A DNA stretch of 64,000 bases from Bacteroidota bacterium (GTDB lineage: Bacteria > Bacteroidota > Ignavibacteria > Ignavibacteriales > Melioribacteraceae), in contig JAHISP010000036.1 of the NCBI GenBank assembly GCA_018818165.1, positions 111,113 through 175,112 on the forward strand, read 5' to 3'. This document shows positions 15,137-25,092 of the stretch, piece by piece. How positions within the stretch are numbered: position 1 is the first letter of the stretch; every line of letters begins with the position of its first letter. The notes under the pieces are model-generated. The model worked only from the letters and a program-made list of their open reading frames with translations. It had not been told where the DNA came from and did no database searches. The position numbers and the translations under genes are program-made.

Positions 15137-16579
15137 CTATTTTTGTTCATCTAATTGTTTTTTTAATAATTCATTAACAGCCTTTGGATTTGCTTTGCCT
15201 TGAGAAGCTTTCATTACTTGACCAACAAAAAATCCAATTACTGATTCTTTACCGCTTAAATATTGCTGAACTTGTGCTTGGTTATTCAAAATTATTGTGT
15301 TAATTATTCCTTCCAATTCAGATATGTCAGTAATTTGAACTAGATTTTTTTCTTTAACTATTTTAGCAGGGTCTTCATTTGTTTTCAACATTTCTGGGAA
15401 AATATCTTTTGCAATTTGTCCAGATATGGTGTTGTTGTTTATTAGCTCAATTAATTTTCCAAGGTTTTCTGCAGAAAGAGGGAAGTCAGTTATGTCAATT
15501 TTATCTTCCTTCAAAACTTTTAGAACCTCACCCATTATCCAGTTACTTGCGGATTTATAATCACTAGTTACAAAAATAACTTTTTCGTAATAATCGGCAA
15601 GCTGACGGCTACTTGTAAGTACTTCGGCATCATATTCTGGAAGTTTGAATTCTGTAACAAATCTATTTTTTCTTTTTTCTGGAAGTTCTGGCAAACTCTT
15701 TGCAATTTCATTTCGCCATCCATCATTAATTAAAACTGGCATAAGATCGGGTTCTGGAAAGTATCTATAATCGTGCGATTCCTCTTTACTTCGCATTGGA
15801 AAAACATCTTCCAAATCAGCATCCCAAAGTAGCGTTTGCTGAATAATTCTTCCACCATCTTCAACAATATCAATCTGACGGGCAATTTCTACATTTATTG
15901 CTTTCTCAACATTCTTGAATGAGTTCATGTTTTTAACTTCTGCCTTGGTGCCAAGTTCTGTTTCACCTTTTAAGCGAATGGAAACATTTGCATCACAGCG
16001 AAGCGAACCTTCTTCCATGTTGCCATCACAAATATCCAGATAAGTTAAAATTTGTTTCAATTGAGTTAAATATAGATATGCTTCTTCGGCAGAGCGCATA
16101 TCTGGTTCACTAACAATTTCTATTAACGGAACTCCAGTTCTGTTAAGATCAACTAGCGTTTCACTTCCTTTATCATGAATTGATTTACCAGCATCTTCTT
16201 CCATATGAATTCTATTAATTCTTAGGTGATGTTTTTCGCCATCTGAAGTTGTTACCTCAAGAAATCCATTTTCACAAATTGGTTCATCAAACTGACTTGT
16301 TTGCCAGCCTTTGGGTGAATCGGGATAAAAATAATTTTTACGTGCAAATGTTGAACGCTCTCTAATTTTGCAGTTTGTTGCAAGGCCCATAAGTACTGCG
16401 TATTCTACTACTTTTTTATTTAATACTGGTAAAACTCCAGGGTGACCTAAACAAATTGGACAAACGTTTGAGTTTGGCGCACTTCCAAATTTTGTGGAAC
16501 ATCCACAAAATATTTTAGATTCTGTTGAAAGTTGTGCGTGTACTTCAAGACCAATTACTGCTTCATATTTTGAGTTCAT
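15137..16579 (-). CDS. gatB: Asp-tRNA(Asn)/Glu-tRNA(Gln) amidotransferase subunit B
   Basis: At 480 residues this is a full-length GatB. The N-terminus has YEAVIGLEVHAQL, the zinc-site cysteines FCGCS and CPICLGHPG, then FARKNYFYPDSPKG and the MEEDAGKS and DLNRTGVPLIEIV motifs. The C-terminal YqeY-like domain ends KANPKAVNELLKKQL. With GatA and GatC (not in this window) it converts misacylated Glu-tRNA(Gln) to Gln-tRNA(Gln). Confidence 0.98.
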   Translation of the reverse strand: MNSKYEAVIGLEVHAQLSTESKIFCGCSTKFGSAPNSNVCPICLGHPGVLPVLNKKVVEYAVLMGLATNCKIRERSTFARKNYFYPDSPKGWQTSQFDEPICENGFLEVTTSDGEKHHLRINRIHMEEDAGKSIHDKGSETLVDLNRTGVPLIEIVSEPDMRSAEEAYLYLTQLKQILTYLDICDGNMEEGSLRCDANVSIRLKGETELGTKAEVKNMNSFKNVEKAINVEIARQIDIVEDGGRIIQQTLLWDADLEDVFPMRSKEESHDYRYFPEPDLMPVLINDGWRNEIAKSLPELPEKRKNRFVTEFKLPEYDAEVLTSSRQLADYYEKVIFVTSDYKSASNWIMGEVLKVLKEDKIDITDFPLSAENLGKLIELINNNTISGQIAKDIFPEMLKTNEDPAKIVKEKNLVQITDISELEGIINTIILNNQAQVQQYLSGKESVIGFFVGQVMKASQGKANPKAVNELLKKQLDEQK

Positions 16580-16678
16580 ATCACTAAAAAATTACTTATT
16601 AAAATTTGGAAACTAAATATAGTGATAATTGGAAAAAGAAATTTGGAAAGGGGGAATGGAGTAATTATAAGAGAATTA

Positions 16679-17503
16679 TTACTTATAAAGGTAAGTGTTA
16701 AAGATTAAGAATTTTTCTTTAAATAATTTTCTAAATTCTGTCCATTTTAGATTTTTACCTAATCCATAATCATATTTTGGGAAGTAAATAATATCGTTTT
16801 CAATCGGTATTACAGAATTGTTTAAAAATTCTAAATGGTATGCTTCTAAATCTAGGCTGTAGTAAAATAAACCAAGAAAATATGAAGAGTTTATTTTGAA
16901 ATTATCCTCAGATACATCAGCATTTAATGGATAAAAGATTTTTAAGGTATCCCCATTGTTAATATCTTTACTTTTTAATACATCTTCAACAAGCACAGTC
17001 ATTTTTTTTAAACTAGATTTCATATTGCTATTAACTATATTGCGTGTTTCAGTTGACTTTTGAAGTAGTTTTACTCTTAATAAGTGTGGTGTTCTAATCA
17101 GCCCGTTTGTAGCTTTACAATAATTATTAATAATTAAGTTTGTTAAACAATGGCGTAGTTTTCTTGGTTCAATTTTATAAACTATTTCGTCTTTTTCATT
17201 TGCTCTTTGCACTTCGTCAAAATATGCCTTGTTTAGAGTTGTTGATAAAGAGAGATATCCTTTTTTATCTTCACAGATTGTCTTTTCATAAAGTTTTGCA
17301 AGTTTAAATACTTCTGCTTCTGAAAACTCCTTTTCCCATTCTCCAAGAGGAGTAATGAATGTAGAGTAATACTTGAAGTTATTATAAAACATTTTTATTG
17401 TTGGTGAGAGGTTTGATGAATCAACTTCGACAATATTTGAAGAAGAACAACTATAGAAAATAGTTGATATAAATAGAAGACAAAAAAGTAGTATTGCTTT
17501 CAC
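16679..17503 (-). CDS. Hypothetical lipoprotein, 274 aa
   Basis: A signal peptide with a lipobox (ISTIFYSC, lipidated Cys about 19) is followed by a mostly alpha-helical region with no motif I know. Residues about 60-180 are rich in charged helices, and the last part holds aromatic strands (YFPKYDYGLGKNLKW). It stands 15 bases after the YoeB toxin stop on the same strand, but that may be coincidence. No function can be assigned. Confidence 0.65.
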   Translation of the reverse strand: MKAILLFCLLFISTIFYSCSSSNIVEVDSSNLSPTIKMFYNNFKYYSTFITPLGEWEKEFSEAEVFKLAKLYEKTICEDKKGYLSLSTTLNKAYFDEVQRANEKDEIVYKIEPRKLRHCLTNLIINNYCKATNGLIRTPHLLRVKLLQKSTETRNIVNSNMKSSLKKMTVLVEDVLKSKDINNGDTLKIFYPLNADVSEDNFKINSSYFLGLFYYSLDLEAYHLEFLNNSVIPIENDIIYFPKYDYGLGKNLKWTEFRKLFKEKFLIFNTYLYK

Positions 17504-17518
17504 TCTCTTTTCTCTCCA

Positions 17519-17788
17519 TTAGTAACTGTCATAATGTCCACCAATTGCAAAAATATATATGTTGTTATCGTCAAATTTATAAATTAATCTATCCTTTTGA
17601 GAAATACGCTTTGACCAAAAGCCATTCAAATTATACTTTAATTGTTCTGGTTTTCCTAATCCATCCGATGGATTATTCCTTTGCATCTCTTGAATTATTT
17701 TGCAAAGATTTTTGTGAAGAATTTTATCTTTATTTCTTAATTCCTCATATTTAATCCAAGTATTTCCTTCAAATACTATTGATCTCAT
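17519..17788 (-). CDS. yoeB: Toxin of YoeB/Txe family
   Basis: This 89-residue protein is the usual YoeB length. It carries the family pattern LLCKIIQEMQRNNPSDGLGKPEQL in variant form, then WSKRISQKDRLIYKF and the C-terminal catalytic GGHYDSY (His and Tyr near 85-86). YoeB is a ribosome-dependent mRNA endonuclease. Its start overlaps the antitoxin gene by 20 bases, ensuring coupled translation. All catalytic-region residues appear intact, so the system is likely active. Confidence 0.95.
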   Translation of the reverse strand: MRSIVFEGNTWIKYEELRNKDKILHKNLCKIIQEMQRNNPSDGLGKPEQLKYNLNGFWSKRISQKDRLIYKFDDNNIYIFAIGGHYDSY

Positions 17789-18041
17789 CTAATTCATCTT
17801 TTGTAGGTGAGTAACCTTTATTGGTTTCAAAAGTTTTTAGAGATTCATTTATTTGCATCATAATTGAGGAATTCTGAAGTACATATAATGTTTCACGCTC
17901 TCGTTCCCAATCCTCTAAACTCTGCACAATAAAATCTCGCCCAGCTTTTCTGTTAATTCTTAAAGGCACATGGTCGTCAATTGCTTTATCAACAAAAGAT
18001 TTAATGTTGGAACGAAATTTATTTACTGATAACTGTATCAT
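17769..18041 (-). CDS. yefM: Antitoxin of YefM/Phd family
   Basis: This 90-residue protein has the N-terminal YefM/Phd DNA-binding fold (QLSVNKFRSNIKSFVDKAIDDHVPLRINRK, cited for family resemblance, with the typical FIVQSLEDWE) and an acidic flexible C-terminus that would wrap the toxin. It is first in the operon, downstream of a palindromic operator overlapping the likely promoter (18068-18096). Confidence 0.94.
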   Translation of the reverse strand: MIQLSVNKFRSNIKSFVDKAIDDHVPLRINRKAGRDFIVQSLEDWERERETLYVLQNSSIMMQINESLKTFETNKGYSPTKDELDEINSI

Positions 18042-18067
18042 TTTCTAACCATTTATTTGTTTATGTT

Positions 18068-18096
18068 AATGTACTAAAATGCAGTACATATTTCAA
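18068..18096 (-). promoter_or_regulatory. yefM-yoeB promoter with overlapping operator palindrome
   Basis: On the minus strand a -35-like TTGAAA (18096-18091), a 17-base spacer and a -10-like TACATT (18073-18068) precede the antitoxin start. The spacer and -10 region contain ATGTACT and AGTACAT half-sites (18069-18075 and 18083-18089) spaced by 7. YefM operators are known to be built from TGTACA-type palindromes, so autorepression here is likely. Confidence 0.55.
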
Positions 18097-18411
18097 TTGT
18101 ATTGTCCTGAAATAGGTTGATTAATAACGTTCATAAATAAAAAAACATTCTACAAAAAAAGTATAGAAATGTCATTTTTAATTGATTGACTTTCTATAAG
18201 ATTCTTTCCTAGTAAACTTCTGTAAAACTTCTACAATTCAATTTTTTTTACTCTTGTCTCGAAGCCAAAGAAATTGGAGATTAACACACCCACAGGCTCG
18301 CTCATCTCATATTTCTTTTCATAATAATATCATCGCTCCAAACCAATTACCAAAACTCTGAAAGAGTGTCATAATCTGACTAATCACCGATCCACCTTGG
18401 TGGACTGTTCA
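18097..18411. other. Intergenic region before antitoxin, after kinase
   Basis: No gene is visible on either strand. Near the end there is a perfect short palindrome, TCCACC-tt-GGTGGA (18391-18404), 8 bases beyond the kinase stop on its downstream side, which could help terminate that transcript although it lacks a T run. Confidence 0.4.
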
Positions 18412-21400
18412 CTACACCTCTATCGGCAGTAATAACGTAAACGTTGTTCCTTTACCTTCTTCGCTTATAAAAGAAATTTGACCACCGAGCAATTCCGCAT
18501 TCTTTTTTGAAATGGTTAGTCCCAAACCTGTGCCTTGATAATCACGAGTCTTTCCTTCGCTTGCCTGCCGGAACTCCAGCCAAACTATATCTTTTTTATC
18601 TTCAGCTATTCCTATACCTGTATCACTTACTTCAATACAACAAAATTCTTTCCCTTCAATTAGTTTTTTCTCTGCAGTGAAAGAAATTTCCCCCTCAATT
18701 GTATAATTGATGGCATTACTAAGTAGATTAGACAAAATATCGAACATTACAGCTTCGTCTGTTATTAAGTATGAAAGATTTTCATCAATCGTTTTTTCAA
18801 ACAAAAGATTTTTTTTCTGTGCTGCGGGAAGAAAGATTTTGTAAGCAGTATTCATTAAATTGTTTATATCAACCTCTTTGAGGTCGATTTCTTCATCATA
18901 GACTTCTAATTTTGACAAATTTAAAATTTTTGTTAAAGTATCCATTATCCTATTAGAGGTGCTCAAAATTCCCTGTGCCATTTCTTTATGCTCGGGATTC
19001 TCCAATTCTTCGTGTAGCAGCTCAGCATAACCCATTATTCCCACAAAAGGCGTACGCAGTTCATGACTCATATTTGCAAAGAAAATTGTTTTTACTTTAT
19101 TCATCTCCTCGGCTTTTTCTTTAGCTACAACTAGTTCACTAATCATTTTTCTTTTTTCTGTAACATCCCTAAGTACAGAAATCACTAAATCGCTTTTACT
19201 TGTCTCGCTTAAGAAGGTTGTTTGAACATCACAAAATATTTCTGTTCTGTCTTTTCTAAGTAGTTTTAATTCTGCCCTTACAAAGGGTTTGTTCTCATTT
19301 TTTGCTTCAGATAACATTCTATCGTATTCCAAATATGCTTCTTCGGAAGGATATAAAATCTGGGTTCGTTTACCGATTATTTCATCGGAATTAAAACCGA
19401 ATAAATCAATTAAAGCCAGATTAATGTTTTGAATTGTTCTATCAAACATCGACACAGTAAAAATTGCATCATTAACCGAATTGAATAAAGTTGAGAGGAA
19501 TTTTTCATTTTTAACTAATTCCTCTTTTGCTTTTACTCTTTTGGTTACGTCCAACAATGTAAAAATAAGCGATTCCACTTCACCCTGTCCATTAAGTAAT
19601 GGCACAAGGCTCCAATCCCAATAAGTAAGACCTCGTTCGGGTTTTTTTTCATAAGTAAATGCTCTTTCTATTGTTCGAAAAGCTTTTTTAGTCCTTACAA
19701 CTTCTTCAAAAATTTCTTTGGCATCAGAGGGATAAAGATCAAAATGGTTTTTGCCTACAAAGAAATCAACATCACGTTCATCGGCATTTGCATAAGCTTG
19801 GTTAACTCTTATAAAATTAAATTCTTTATCAAGCAACGCGATTAAAGTAAGTGTATTATCAAAAAATGACTCTAATAAAGTTGTCTTTTCAATTAATTCT
19901 TTTTCATATTGTTTTCGTTCTGTAATATCCCTGCCTATAGTTGAAAAATATTTAACTTCTCCTTTTTCAGATTTATGCGCAATTATAATTTGAGAAATAG
20001 GCGTTTCGTGACCATTTCTACTCAGCAATGCTGTTTCACCGAGCCATATACCTTCCTTGGCTGCAGTCGGTAATCCTTCCTCCAAAACAATGTTTCTTGC
20101 CCATTCGGGGTGTGCTTCAGCTATAGTTATTTTTCCTGCATCTTCATCAAATTCGAATCCTAATAGTCTTTTGCCGGCATCATTTACAAAAATCGATTTT
20201 CCATTTGAATCTGCTATTGCAACAAAATCTGGAGTCGCATCAAGAATTGCGGTGAGTTGTTTTCGTCTTTCTTCGTCAAGTTTACGTTCGGTAATATCGC
20301 GCTCAATTGCAAGGTATCCAATAATCTCACCTGCGTCATTGTTTATCGGGTTAATCGATGCTTCTACATAAATCTGCCTGTTATCTTTTGTCTTATTTAT
20401 TATTTCATGATTGACCGGTTTATTCGAAAGTAAATCCTTCCAGAAATTTTCGTAGTATTCTCTTGTAAGCGTCCCTGATTTTAATATGCTCGGTGTTTTA
20501 CCCACAGCTTCTTCTGCTGTGTAACCAAACACTTTTTCAAATGCCGGATTTACATAGGTAATTACTCCATCTCTATCAGTTAAAAATATCGCATCCCCGG
20601 AAAGCTCTATTCCCATTTTAAATTTTATGATAAAATCATGTGCTGATTTTAATTCCGTAACATCTTCGGACAATATAAAAAGTCCTTCGGGAACGGGTTC
20701 AAATCGCAAATTAAAAATTCTTTTTTCACCATTCGAGTAACTAAATTCATTCTCGATATTTGCAGTCTCCCTTGTTTCCATACAAGTTTTCAGCTTATTA
20801 AACATTTCTGTATTCTCAATCCCGGGATAACATTCCATCATTGTATTACCTAGTAATTCTTCATTTGTTTTTCTGCTGCTCTCGAGTGCTGACCTATTTA
20901 AAAATAAATATCTATAATCAAAACCGATTATCTGACATCCCTCGATCATATCATCAAGAGTAGAGCGGAGTCTCACTTCGCTCTCTTTAATTCTCTTTGC
21001 ATGTTCGCGCCTTTCTGTTTCATCCTGGAATACAATGGATACTCCAATAATAGTATTGTCTATATCGTAAACAGGCGCACCAGTATCAATAACAGGTATT
21101 TCATTTCCGTCTCTCGTAATAAGTATCGTATGATTGGCTAATTCTTTTACAATGCCGTGTTTGAATATCTTATCTAATATATTGGTTTCCATAAGACCAG
21201 TTTGTTCATTTTTTACGGGGTAAACTTCGTGCAAATCTCTCCCTCTTGCACTGCGAAGTTCCCAACCGGTAAGATCTTCAGCAATTTTATTCATGTACTT
21301 AACCTGCCCATTAACATCAAGTGTTATTACTCCCTGCCCAAGACTGTCCATTGTTACTTTAAAATTTTCTTGCTGTCTCCATAATTCCTTCTCTTTTGCA

Positions 21401-22404
21401 TATAAACTCTTTGTTAAACTATGTTGCCTGTATGAATAAACCAGATAAAGTCCGATACCTGTTATAATCATCATCAGCAATACTATTAGACTAATCACAA
21501 CCACCTTTGGGAAAAGCCCGTCAAAAAGTTCTTCTTCATCAACTTTTGAGACCAAGTACCAATTGGTTCCGGGAATTTCGGAAACGTAAGAAACAACATT
21601 TACGTTTCTATAATCTTTACCTCTGTAGATTCCCTTGTATCCGTCTGCGGCTTTTGCAGCAGGTAAATTGCTTAGCGATTTGGGAAGTACAAACTCTAAA
21701 GCTGTGTTTTTCCGGTGTCTTAATTCATTCAAATACAAAATACTGTCGGCATCTACACGGAAGATAAACGTTTCGGATGTTCGGCTTAAAACTGGCCACA
21801 GCTTTGTTAAAGGGTATATAATATCTTCAGGATCAATTAAAAATGTAATTACTACCTTCAGTTTATCTTCTTCAATTAGGATGGGCGATATAAAACCGAG
21901 GAATATCTTATCTCCGAATGATGTTGAACGGAAGAAATCCAATTCGGTTAGCTTATTTTTGCTTGCCGTTTCAATTATTCTCTTACTTAAATTACTATTC
22001 AGTTTATTTAGAGTTGAATTAGTTGATGTGATTATTTCTGCATTGGTAGTTGTTATAACTATCTCCGCATAATGATGTTCTGTTTTGAAGCCTGTAAGTA
22101 CTTCGGTCAGTTCTTCAAGAGCGGCAGGGTCACTGGTCAAAAGCAATTGCTTAATTTCCTTGATAAGGATTGTGTTATGGGAAAGTATCTCAGCATCTGC
22201 CTTTTCATCTTTGTACCAGTCTGACATCTGGTTTATTTTTAACTTGGCAATTGATTCAAGTTCGTACTGTTTTTGCTTTATTAAAACCGACTCTTCATAC
22301 TGGTAATATAAATATGCAGATGTTATGTGAACAACCGCAATTATTATGTATATCCACGCAAATTTCATTTTGCTGTTTGAAATGCTTTCATTTGGTGTAT
22401 TCAT
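18412..22404 (-). CDS. Membrane sensor histidine kinase with six PAS domains
   Basis: This 1330-residue protein has a first membrane helix (about 14-33), a periplasmic sensor of about 270 residues (Cache-like), and a second helix (about 303-326). Six PAS domains follow, starting near 346, 478, 600, 730, 857 and 985; conserved phrases include GVITYVNPAFEKVFGYT and DITERK repeats. The HisKA domain has NMSHELRTP with the phospho-acceptor His near 1114. The ATPase domain (about 1215-1328) has DTGIGIAEDKK and GTGLGLTISKK. There is no receiver domain and no response regulator gene next to it, so its partner is elsewhere. GC content is higher than in the neighbours (two hand-counted 60-base lines gave 37 and 47 percent against 27 percent in the ABC gene), which suggests acquisition or unusual constraint. 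Confidence 0.95.
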   Translation of the reverse strand: MNTPNESISNSKMKFAWIYIIIAVVHITSAYLYYQYEESVLIKQKQYELESIAKLKINQMSDWYKDEKADAEILSHNTILIKEIKQLLLTSDPAALEELTEVLTGFKTEHHYAEIVITTTNAEIITSTNSTLNKLNSNLSKRIIETASKNKLTELDFFRSTSFGDKIFLGFISPILIEEDKLKVVITFLIDPEDIIYPLTKLWPVLSRTSETFIFRVDADSILYLNELRHRKNTALEFVLPKSLSNLPAAKAADGYKGIYRGKDYRNVNVVSYVSEIPGTNWYLVSKVDEEELFDGLFPKVVVISLIVLLMMIITGIGLYLVYSYRQHSLTKSLYAKEKELWRQQENFKVTMDSLGQGVITLDVNGQVKYMNKIAEDLTGWELRSARGRDLHEVYPVKNEQTGLMETNILDKIFKHGIVKELANHTILITRDGNEIPVIDTGAPVYDIDNTIIGVSIVFQDETERREHAKRIKESEVRLRSTLDDMIEGCQIIGFDYRYLFLNRSALESSRKTNEELLGNTMMECYPGIENTEMFNKLKTCMETRETANIENEFSYSNGEKRIFNLRFEPVPEGLFILSEDVTELKSAHDFIIKFKMGIELSGDAIFLTDRDGVITYVNPAFEKVFGYTAEEAVGKTPSILKSGTLTREYYENFWKDLLSNKPVNHEIINKTKDNRQIYVEASINPINNDAGEIIGYLAIERDITERKLDEERRKQLTAILDATPDFVAIADSNGKSIFVNDAGKRLLGFEFDEDAGKITIAEAHPEWARNIVLEEGLPTAAKEGIWLGETALLSRNGHETPISQIIIAHKSEKGEVKYFSTIGRDITERKQYEKELIEKTTLLESFFDNTLTLIALLDKEFNFIRVNQAYANADERDVDFFVGKNHFDLYPSDAKEIFEEVVRTKKAFRTIERAFTYEKKPERGLTYWDWSLVPLLNGQGEVESLIFTLLDVTKRVKAKEELVKNEKFLSTLFNSVNDAIFTVSMFDRTIQNINLALIDLFGFNSDEIIGKRTQILYPSEEAYLEYDRMLSEAKNENKPFVRAELKLLRKDRTEIFCDVQTTFLSETSKSDLVISVLRDVTEKRKMISELVVAKEKAEEMNKVKTIFFANMSHELRTPFVGIMGYAELLHEELENPEHKEMAQGILSTSNRIMDTLTKILNLSKLEVYDEEIDLKEVDINNLMNTAYKIFLPAAQKKNLLFEKTIDENLSYLITDEAVMFDILSNLLSNAINYTIEGEISFTAEKKLIEGKEFCCIEVSDTGIGIAEDKKDIVWLEFRQASEGKTRDYQGTGLGLTISKKNAELLGGQISFISEEGKGTTFTLLLPIEV

Positions 22405-23341
22405 TTTTCAACCACCCATTCATATTAGTCTACAGAAAAATTTTCTAAGTTAAATGTAATAGTGTTATAGCTTATCAGAAATTAAATACAATAATATTAC
22501 CTCATTCATTGTACTTCTACTAAGATGTTAATAATTTTTAAGTATATTCCCCCACCCAGACACAAATTCGACATATGTTTATGTATTTTAATTTGATATA
22601 AAATGTTGTTCACTACTAATTTGCTTTCTTAAGTCAAAGGTATATCATTTAGTAATTATCCATAATTTGCATAATTCAAACAAAATTGTTAATCATTTCT
22701 TTTTATTGGTGATAATAAGTAATAATTGTTAAAAAATCAACATTTTGTCCTATTTCCTATGTAAAGCCTGCGATGGAAATGGACTTCTGTAATACTTAAA
22801 TTAGTATTAACAAAAGGAGATAAGCATGAAAAGCGAGTTAGATTTTGTGAACAAGAAAATGCAATATTATTAGCAATTATTGGTGATTTAATTAGATGTA
22901 ATTTGTTAAAACGATTGTACCTAAACTTGTATTTTTAATAGTAAAAATGGCTATTTGCAGATGTTAATTAAACTTGGCATTATTACAAACAAAAATATCT
23001 TAAAAAGATTATTTTCATATTTTCTCCCTTGATTTATCATTTTTCCTTCTTTATGATGTTGTAGACCATTCCTCGACAGAAAAGCAATATAAATGTTATT
23101 TTTAATTAAAAGTGTACCACGAATATGTTAAACAAAACTAAAAGTACCAGTGGCACGATATTATGATAATTTGAACATGGCATAATAAATCATAAAGTCT
23201 CATCGGGACGACACTATGCTTTTGCTTTTTTCACTTTTTGCTTTTTCCAAGCAACAAGCAATTCAAAATTCATAATTGAATAAAATTGTTGTGTTATTAT
23301 ATTTTCGCTATTTTTGTATTCCTAAATGAGAAAAAATATAA
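22405..23341. other. Long intergenic region without a convincing gene
   Basis: About 940 bases of AT-rich DNA between the divergent kinase and ABC genes. The only gene-like signal is a 15-codon frame with a strong ribosome site at 22826. Partial direct similarities such as AAAAGTGTACCA and AAAAGTACCA (about 23110-23155) are present. I see no tRNA, rRNA or clear terminator. It may be the remains of a deleted gene. Confidence 0.5.
22826..22873 (+). pseudogene. 15-codon ORF with strong ribosome site; possible decayed gene start or leader
   Basis: AAAAGGAGATAAGC directly precedes ATG 22826, followed by 15 codons (MKSELDFVNKKMQYY) and TAG. After a shift to the +1 frame the reading continues for about 25 more codons (ILLAIIGDLIRCNLL in part) to about 22939. 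This fits a frameshifted remnant or a short leader peptide. No family recognised. Confidence 0.3.
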
Positions 23342-24280
23342 ATGAATGCAATTGAAGTTAATCAATTAACAAAAATCTACAAAACCAGTAAAAAAAACAT
23401 CGAAGTTACAGCACTTAATAATTTTTCGTTAATTGTTAAAAAAGGTGAAATATTTGGATTACTTGGTCCAAATGGAGCTGGAAAAACTACTTTAATCAAA
23501 ATTTTACTCGGAATTGTATTTCCAACTTCAGGATCTGCAACAATTCTTGGAAGTCCAATTAGTGATTTTAGAATTAAGCAGAAAATTGGCTTTTTGCCAG
23601 AAAATCACAAATTTCCAAACTATTTAACTGCTGAGCAGACTCTAAAATATTTTGCTCAACTTAGTAATGTTGAGATTAAAAATGTTGGTTTGCAGATTGA
23701 TAAATTGCTTGAACTTGTGAAAATGACAAAGTGGAAAAAGACAAAAATTAGCAAATTTTCAAAAGGAATGATGCAACGTCTTGGTTTAGCTCAAGCAATG
23801 ATGAATAATCCCGAATTGATATTTTTAGATGAACCAACCGATGGAGTTGACCCAATTGGACGAAAGGAAATTCGCGATGTATTAAATGATTTAAAAAACT
23901 CTGGAACAACAATCTTTTTAAACAGTCATCTTTTATCCGAAGTTGAGTTAGTAAGCGATAGAGTTGCAATAATGAACTCAGGAAAACTTCTAAAAGAGGG
24001 AACTGTTGAGGATTTAACCACAAGTAAAGAAAGTTATATAATTGAAACAGCAAGCAATTTTGATAACAACTTACTGTTAGAAAGTTTTGATAACATTAGC
24101 ATAAAGTTGGATCCCGCAAACAAATTAAATGTAAATGTAAAAGATAATCTTGAGTTAAATTTTGTAATTGATAAAATTAGAAAAGCTGGAGTAAATATTA
24201 AAACAATTTCCATCCAAAAACACTCGTTGGAAGAATTGTTTATGTCGCTAATAAATGACGAAAGAAGAGGTGAAAAATGA
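23342..24280 (+). CDS. ABC-2 type exporter, ATP-binding subunit
   Basis: This 312-residue protein has Walker A GPNGAGKTT (about 43-51), Q-loop region GFLPENH, signature FSKGMMQRLG, Walker B LIFLDEPTDGVDP and an H-loop NSHLLSE. The C-terminal 80 residues form the accessory domain common in gliding/Nos-type exporters. It overlaps its permease by 4 bases (ATGA). The substrate is unknown. Confidence 0.93.
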   Translation: MNAIEVNQLTKIYKTSKKNIEVTALNNFSLIVKKGEIFGLLGPNGAGKTTLIKILLGIVFPTSGSATILGSPISDFRIKQKIGFLPENHKFPNYLTAEQTLKYFAQLSNVEIKNVGLQIDKLLELVKMTKWKKTKISKFSKGMMQRLGLAQAMMNNPELIFLDEPTDGVDPIGRKEIRDVLNDLKNSGTTIFLNSHLLSEVELVSDRVAIMNSGKLLKEGTVEDLTTSKESYIIETASNFDNNLLLESFDNISIKLDPANKLNVNVKDNLELNFVIDKIRKAGVNIKTISIQKHSLEELFMSLINDERRGEK

Positions 24281-25092
24281 AAAATATATACACAATTTCA
24301 TTATTAACCTTTAGAGAAGCACTATCCAAAAAAATATTTTTGTTTTTCTTTTCGGTTTCAACTTTTGTAATTCTCGTTTTTGCGCTTCTTTTTGGCTTTG
24401 TTTCTGCTGAATCATTTTCTGGTGGATTTGTAAACGCCTCAACTACAAGTTTTGATAATTCAATTGCAAATGGAATTAAAATGTTTATAATTTATCCACT
24501 TTATGCAGGTGGATTGTTTTTATCCATTTTTTCTGTTGCGGGCTTTATTCCAACACTTTTGGAAAAAGGGAATATAGATTTAATTTTATCAAAACCAGTT
24601 TCTCGTCCACAAGTTATTTTGGGTAAATTTTTTGGTGGAACTTTTATGGTTTTTTCCAACATATTTTATGCAATTTTTATGCTTTGGATTTTAATAGGAA
24701 TAAAATTTAGCGTTTGGGAAGCAAATTTTCTACTATCGGCTTTTACAATTACATTGGCTTTTGCATCTATTTATTCAATTATTATCCTTGTTGGAATTTT
24801 ATCAAAAAGTTCAACATTTTCTTTAGTAATCTCTTATATGATATTTTTTATTTTTTCACCAATTTTATCATCACGCGATACAATTTTTGCATTTATTGAT
24901 AGCGGTTTTTGGAAGACGTTATTTGAAATGCTTTATTATATAATTCCTCAAACTTCAGATTTATCAACTATTACTACTTCATTTGCTGTTGGCAATTCAG
25001 TTGAAAATTTTGATTCTATTATATTTTCAATTGTTTATATAATTCTCATACTTTTGGGAGCGATTTTCATTTTTAGAAAAAAAGATTACTAA
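24277..25092 (+). CDS. ABC-2 type exporter, permease subunit
   Basis: This 271-residue protein has six hydrophobic segments: about 20-42, 70-95, 115-140, 150-175, 180-200 and 245-263. The motif LILSKPVSRPQVILGKF lies after the second helix and is typical of NosY-like permeases. It is translationally coupled to the ATPase gene. The pair makes a complete transporter dimer of each subunit; cargo unknown. Confidence 0.9.
   Translation: MKNIYTISLLTFREALSKKIFLFFFSVSTFVILVFALLFGFVSAESFSGGFVNASTTSFDNSIANGIKMFIIYPLYAGGLFLSIFSVAGFIPTLLEKGNIDLILSKPVSRPQVILGKFFGGTFMVFSNIFYAIFMLWILIGIKFSVWEANFLLSAFTITLAFASIYSIIILVGILSKSSTFSLVISYMIFFIFSPILSSRDTIFAFIDSGFWKTLFEMLYYIIPQTSDLSTITTSFAVGNSVENFDSIIFSIVYIILILLGAIFIFRKKDY

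Noticed and set aside
18391..18404. Palindrome TCCACC-tt-GGTGGA as a terminator
   Set aside because: The stem is only 6 bp with a 2-base loop and no T run, too weak to call on its own.
19500..22450. Plus-strand frames opposite the histidine kinase
   Set aside because: They have no ribosome sites or motifs, and the kinase frame is continuous with intact domains.
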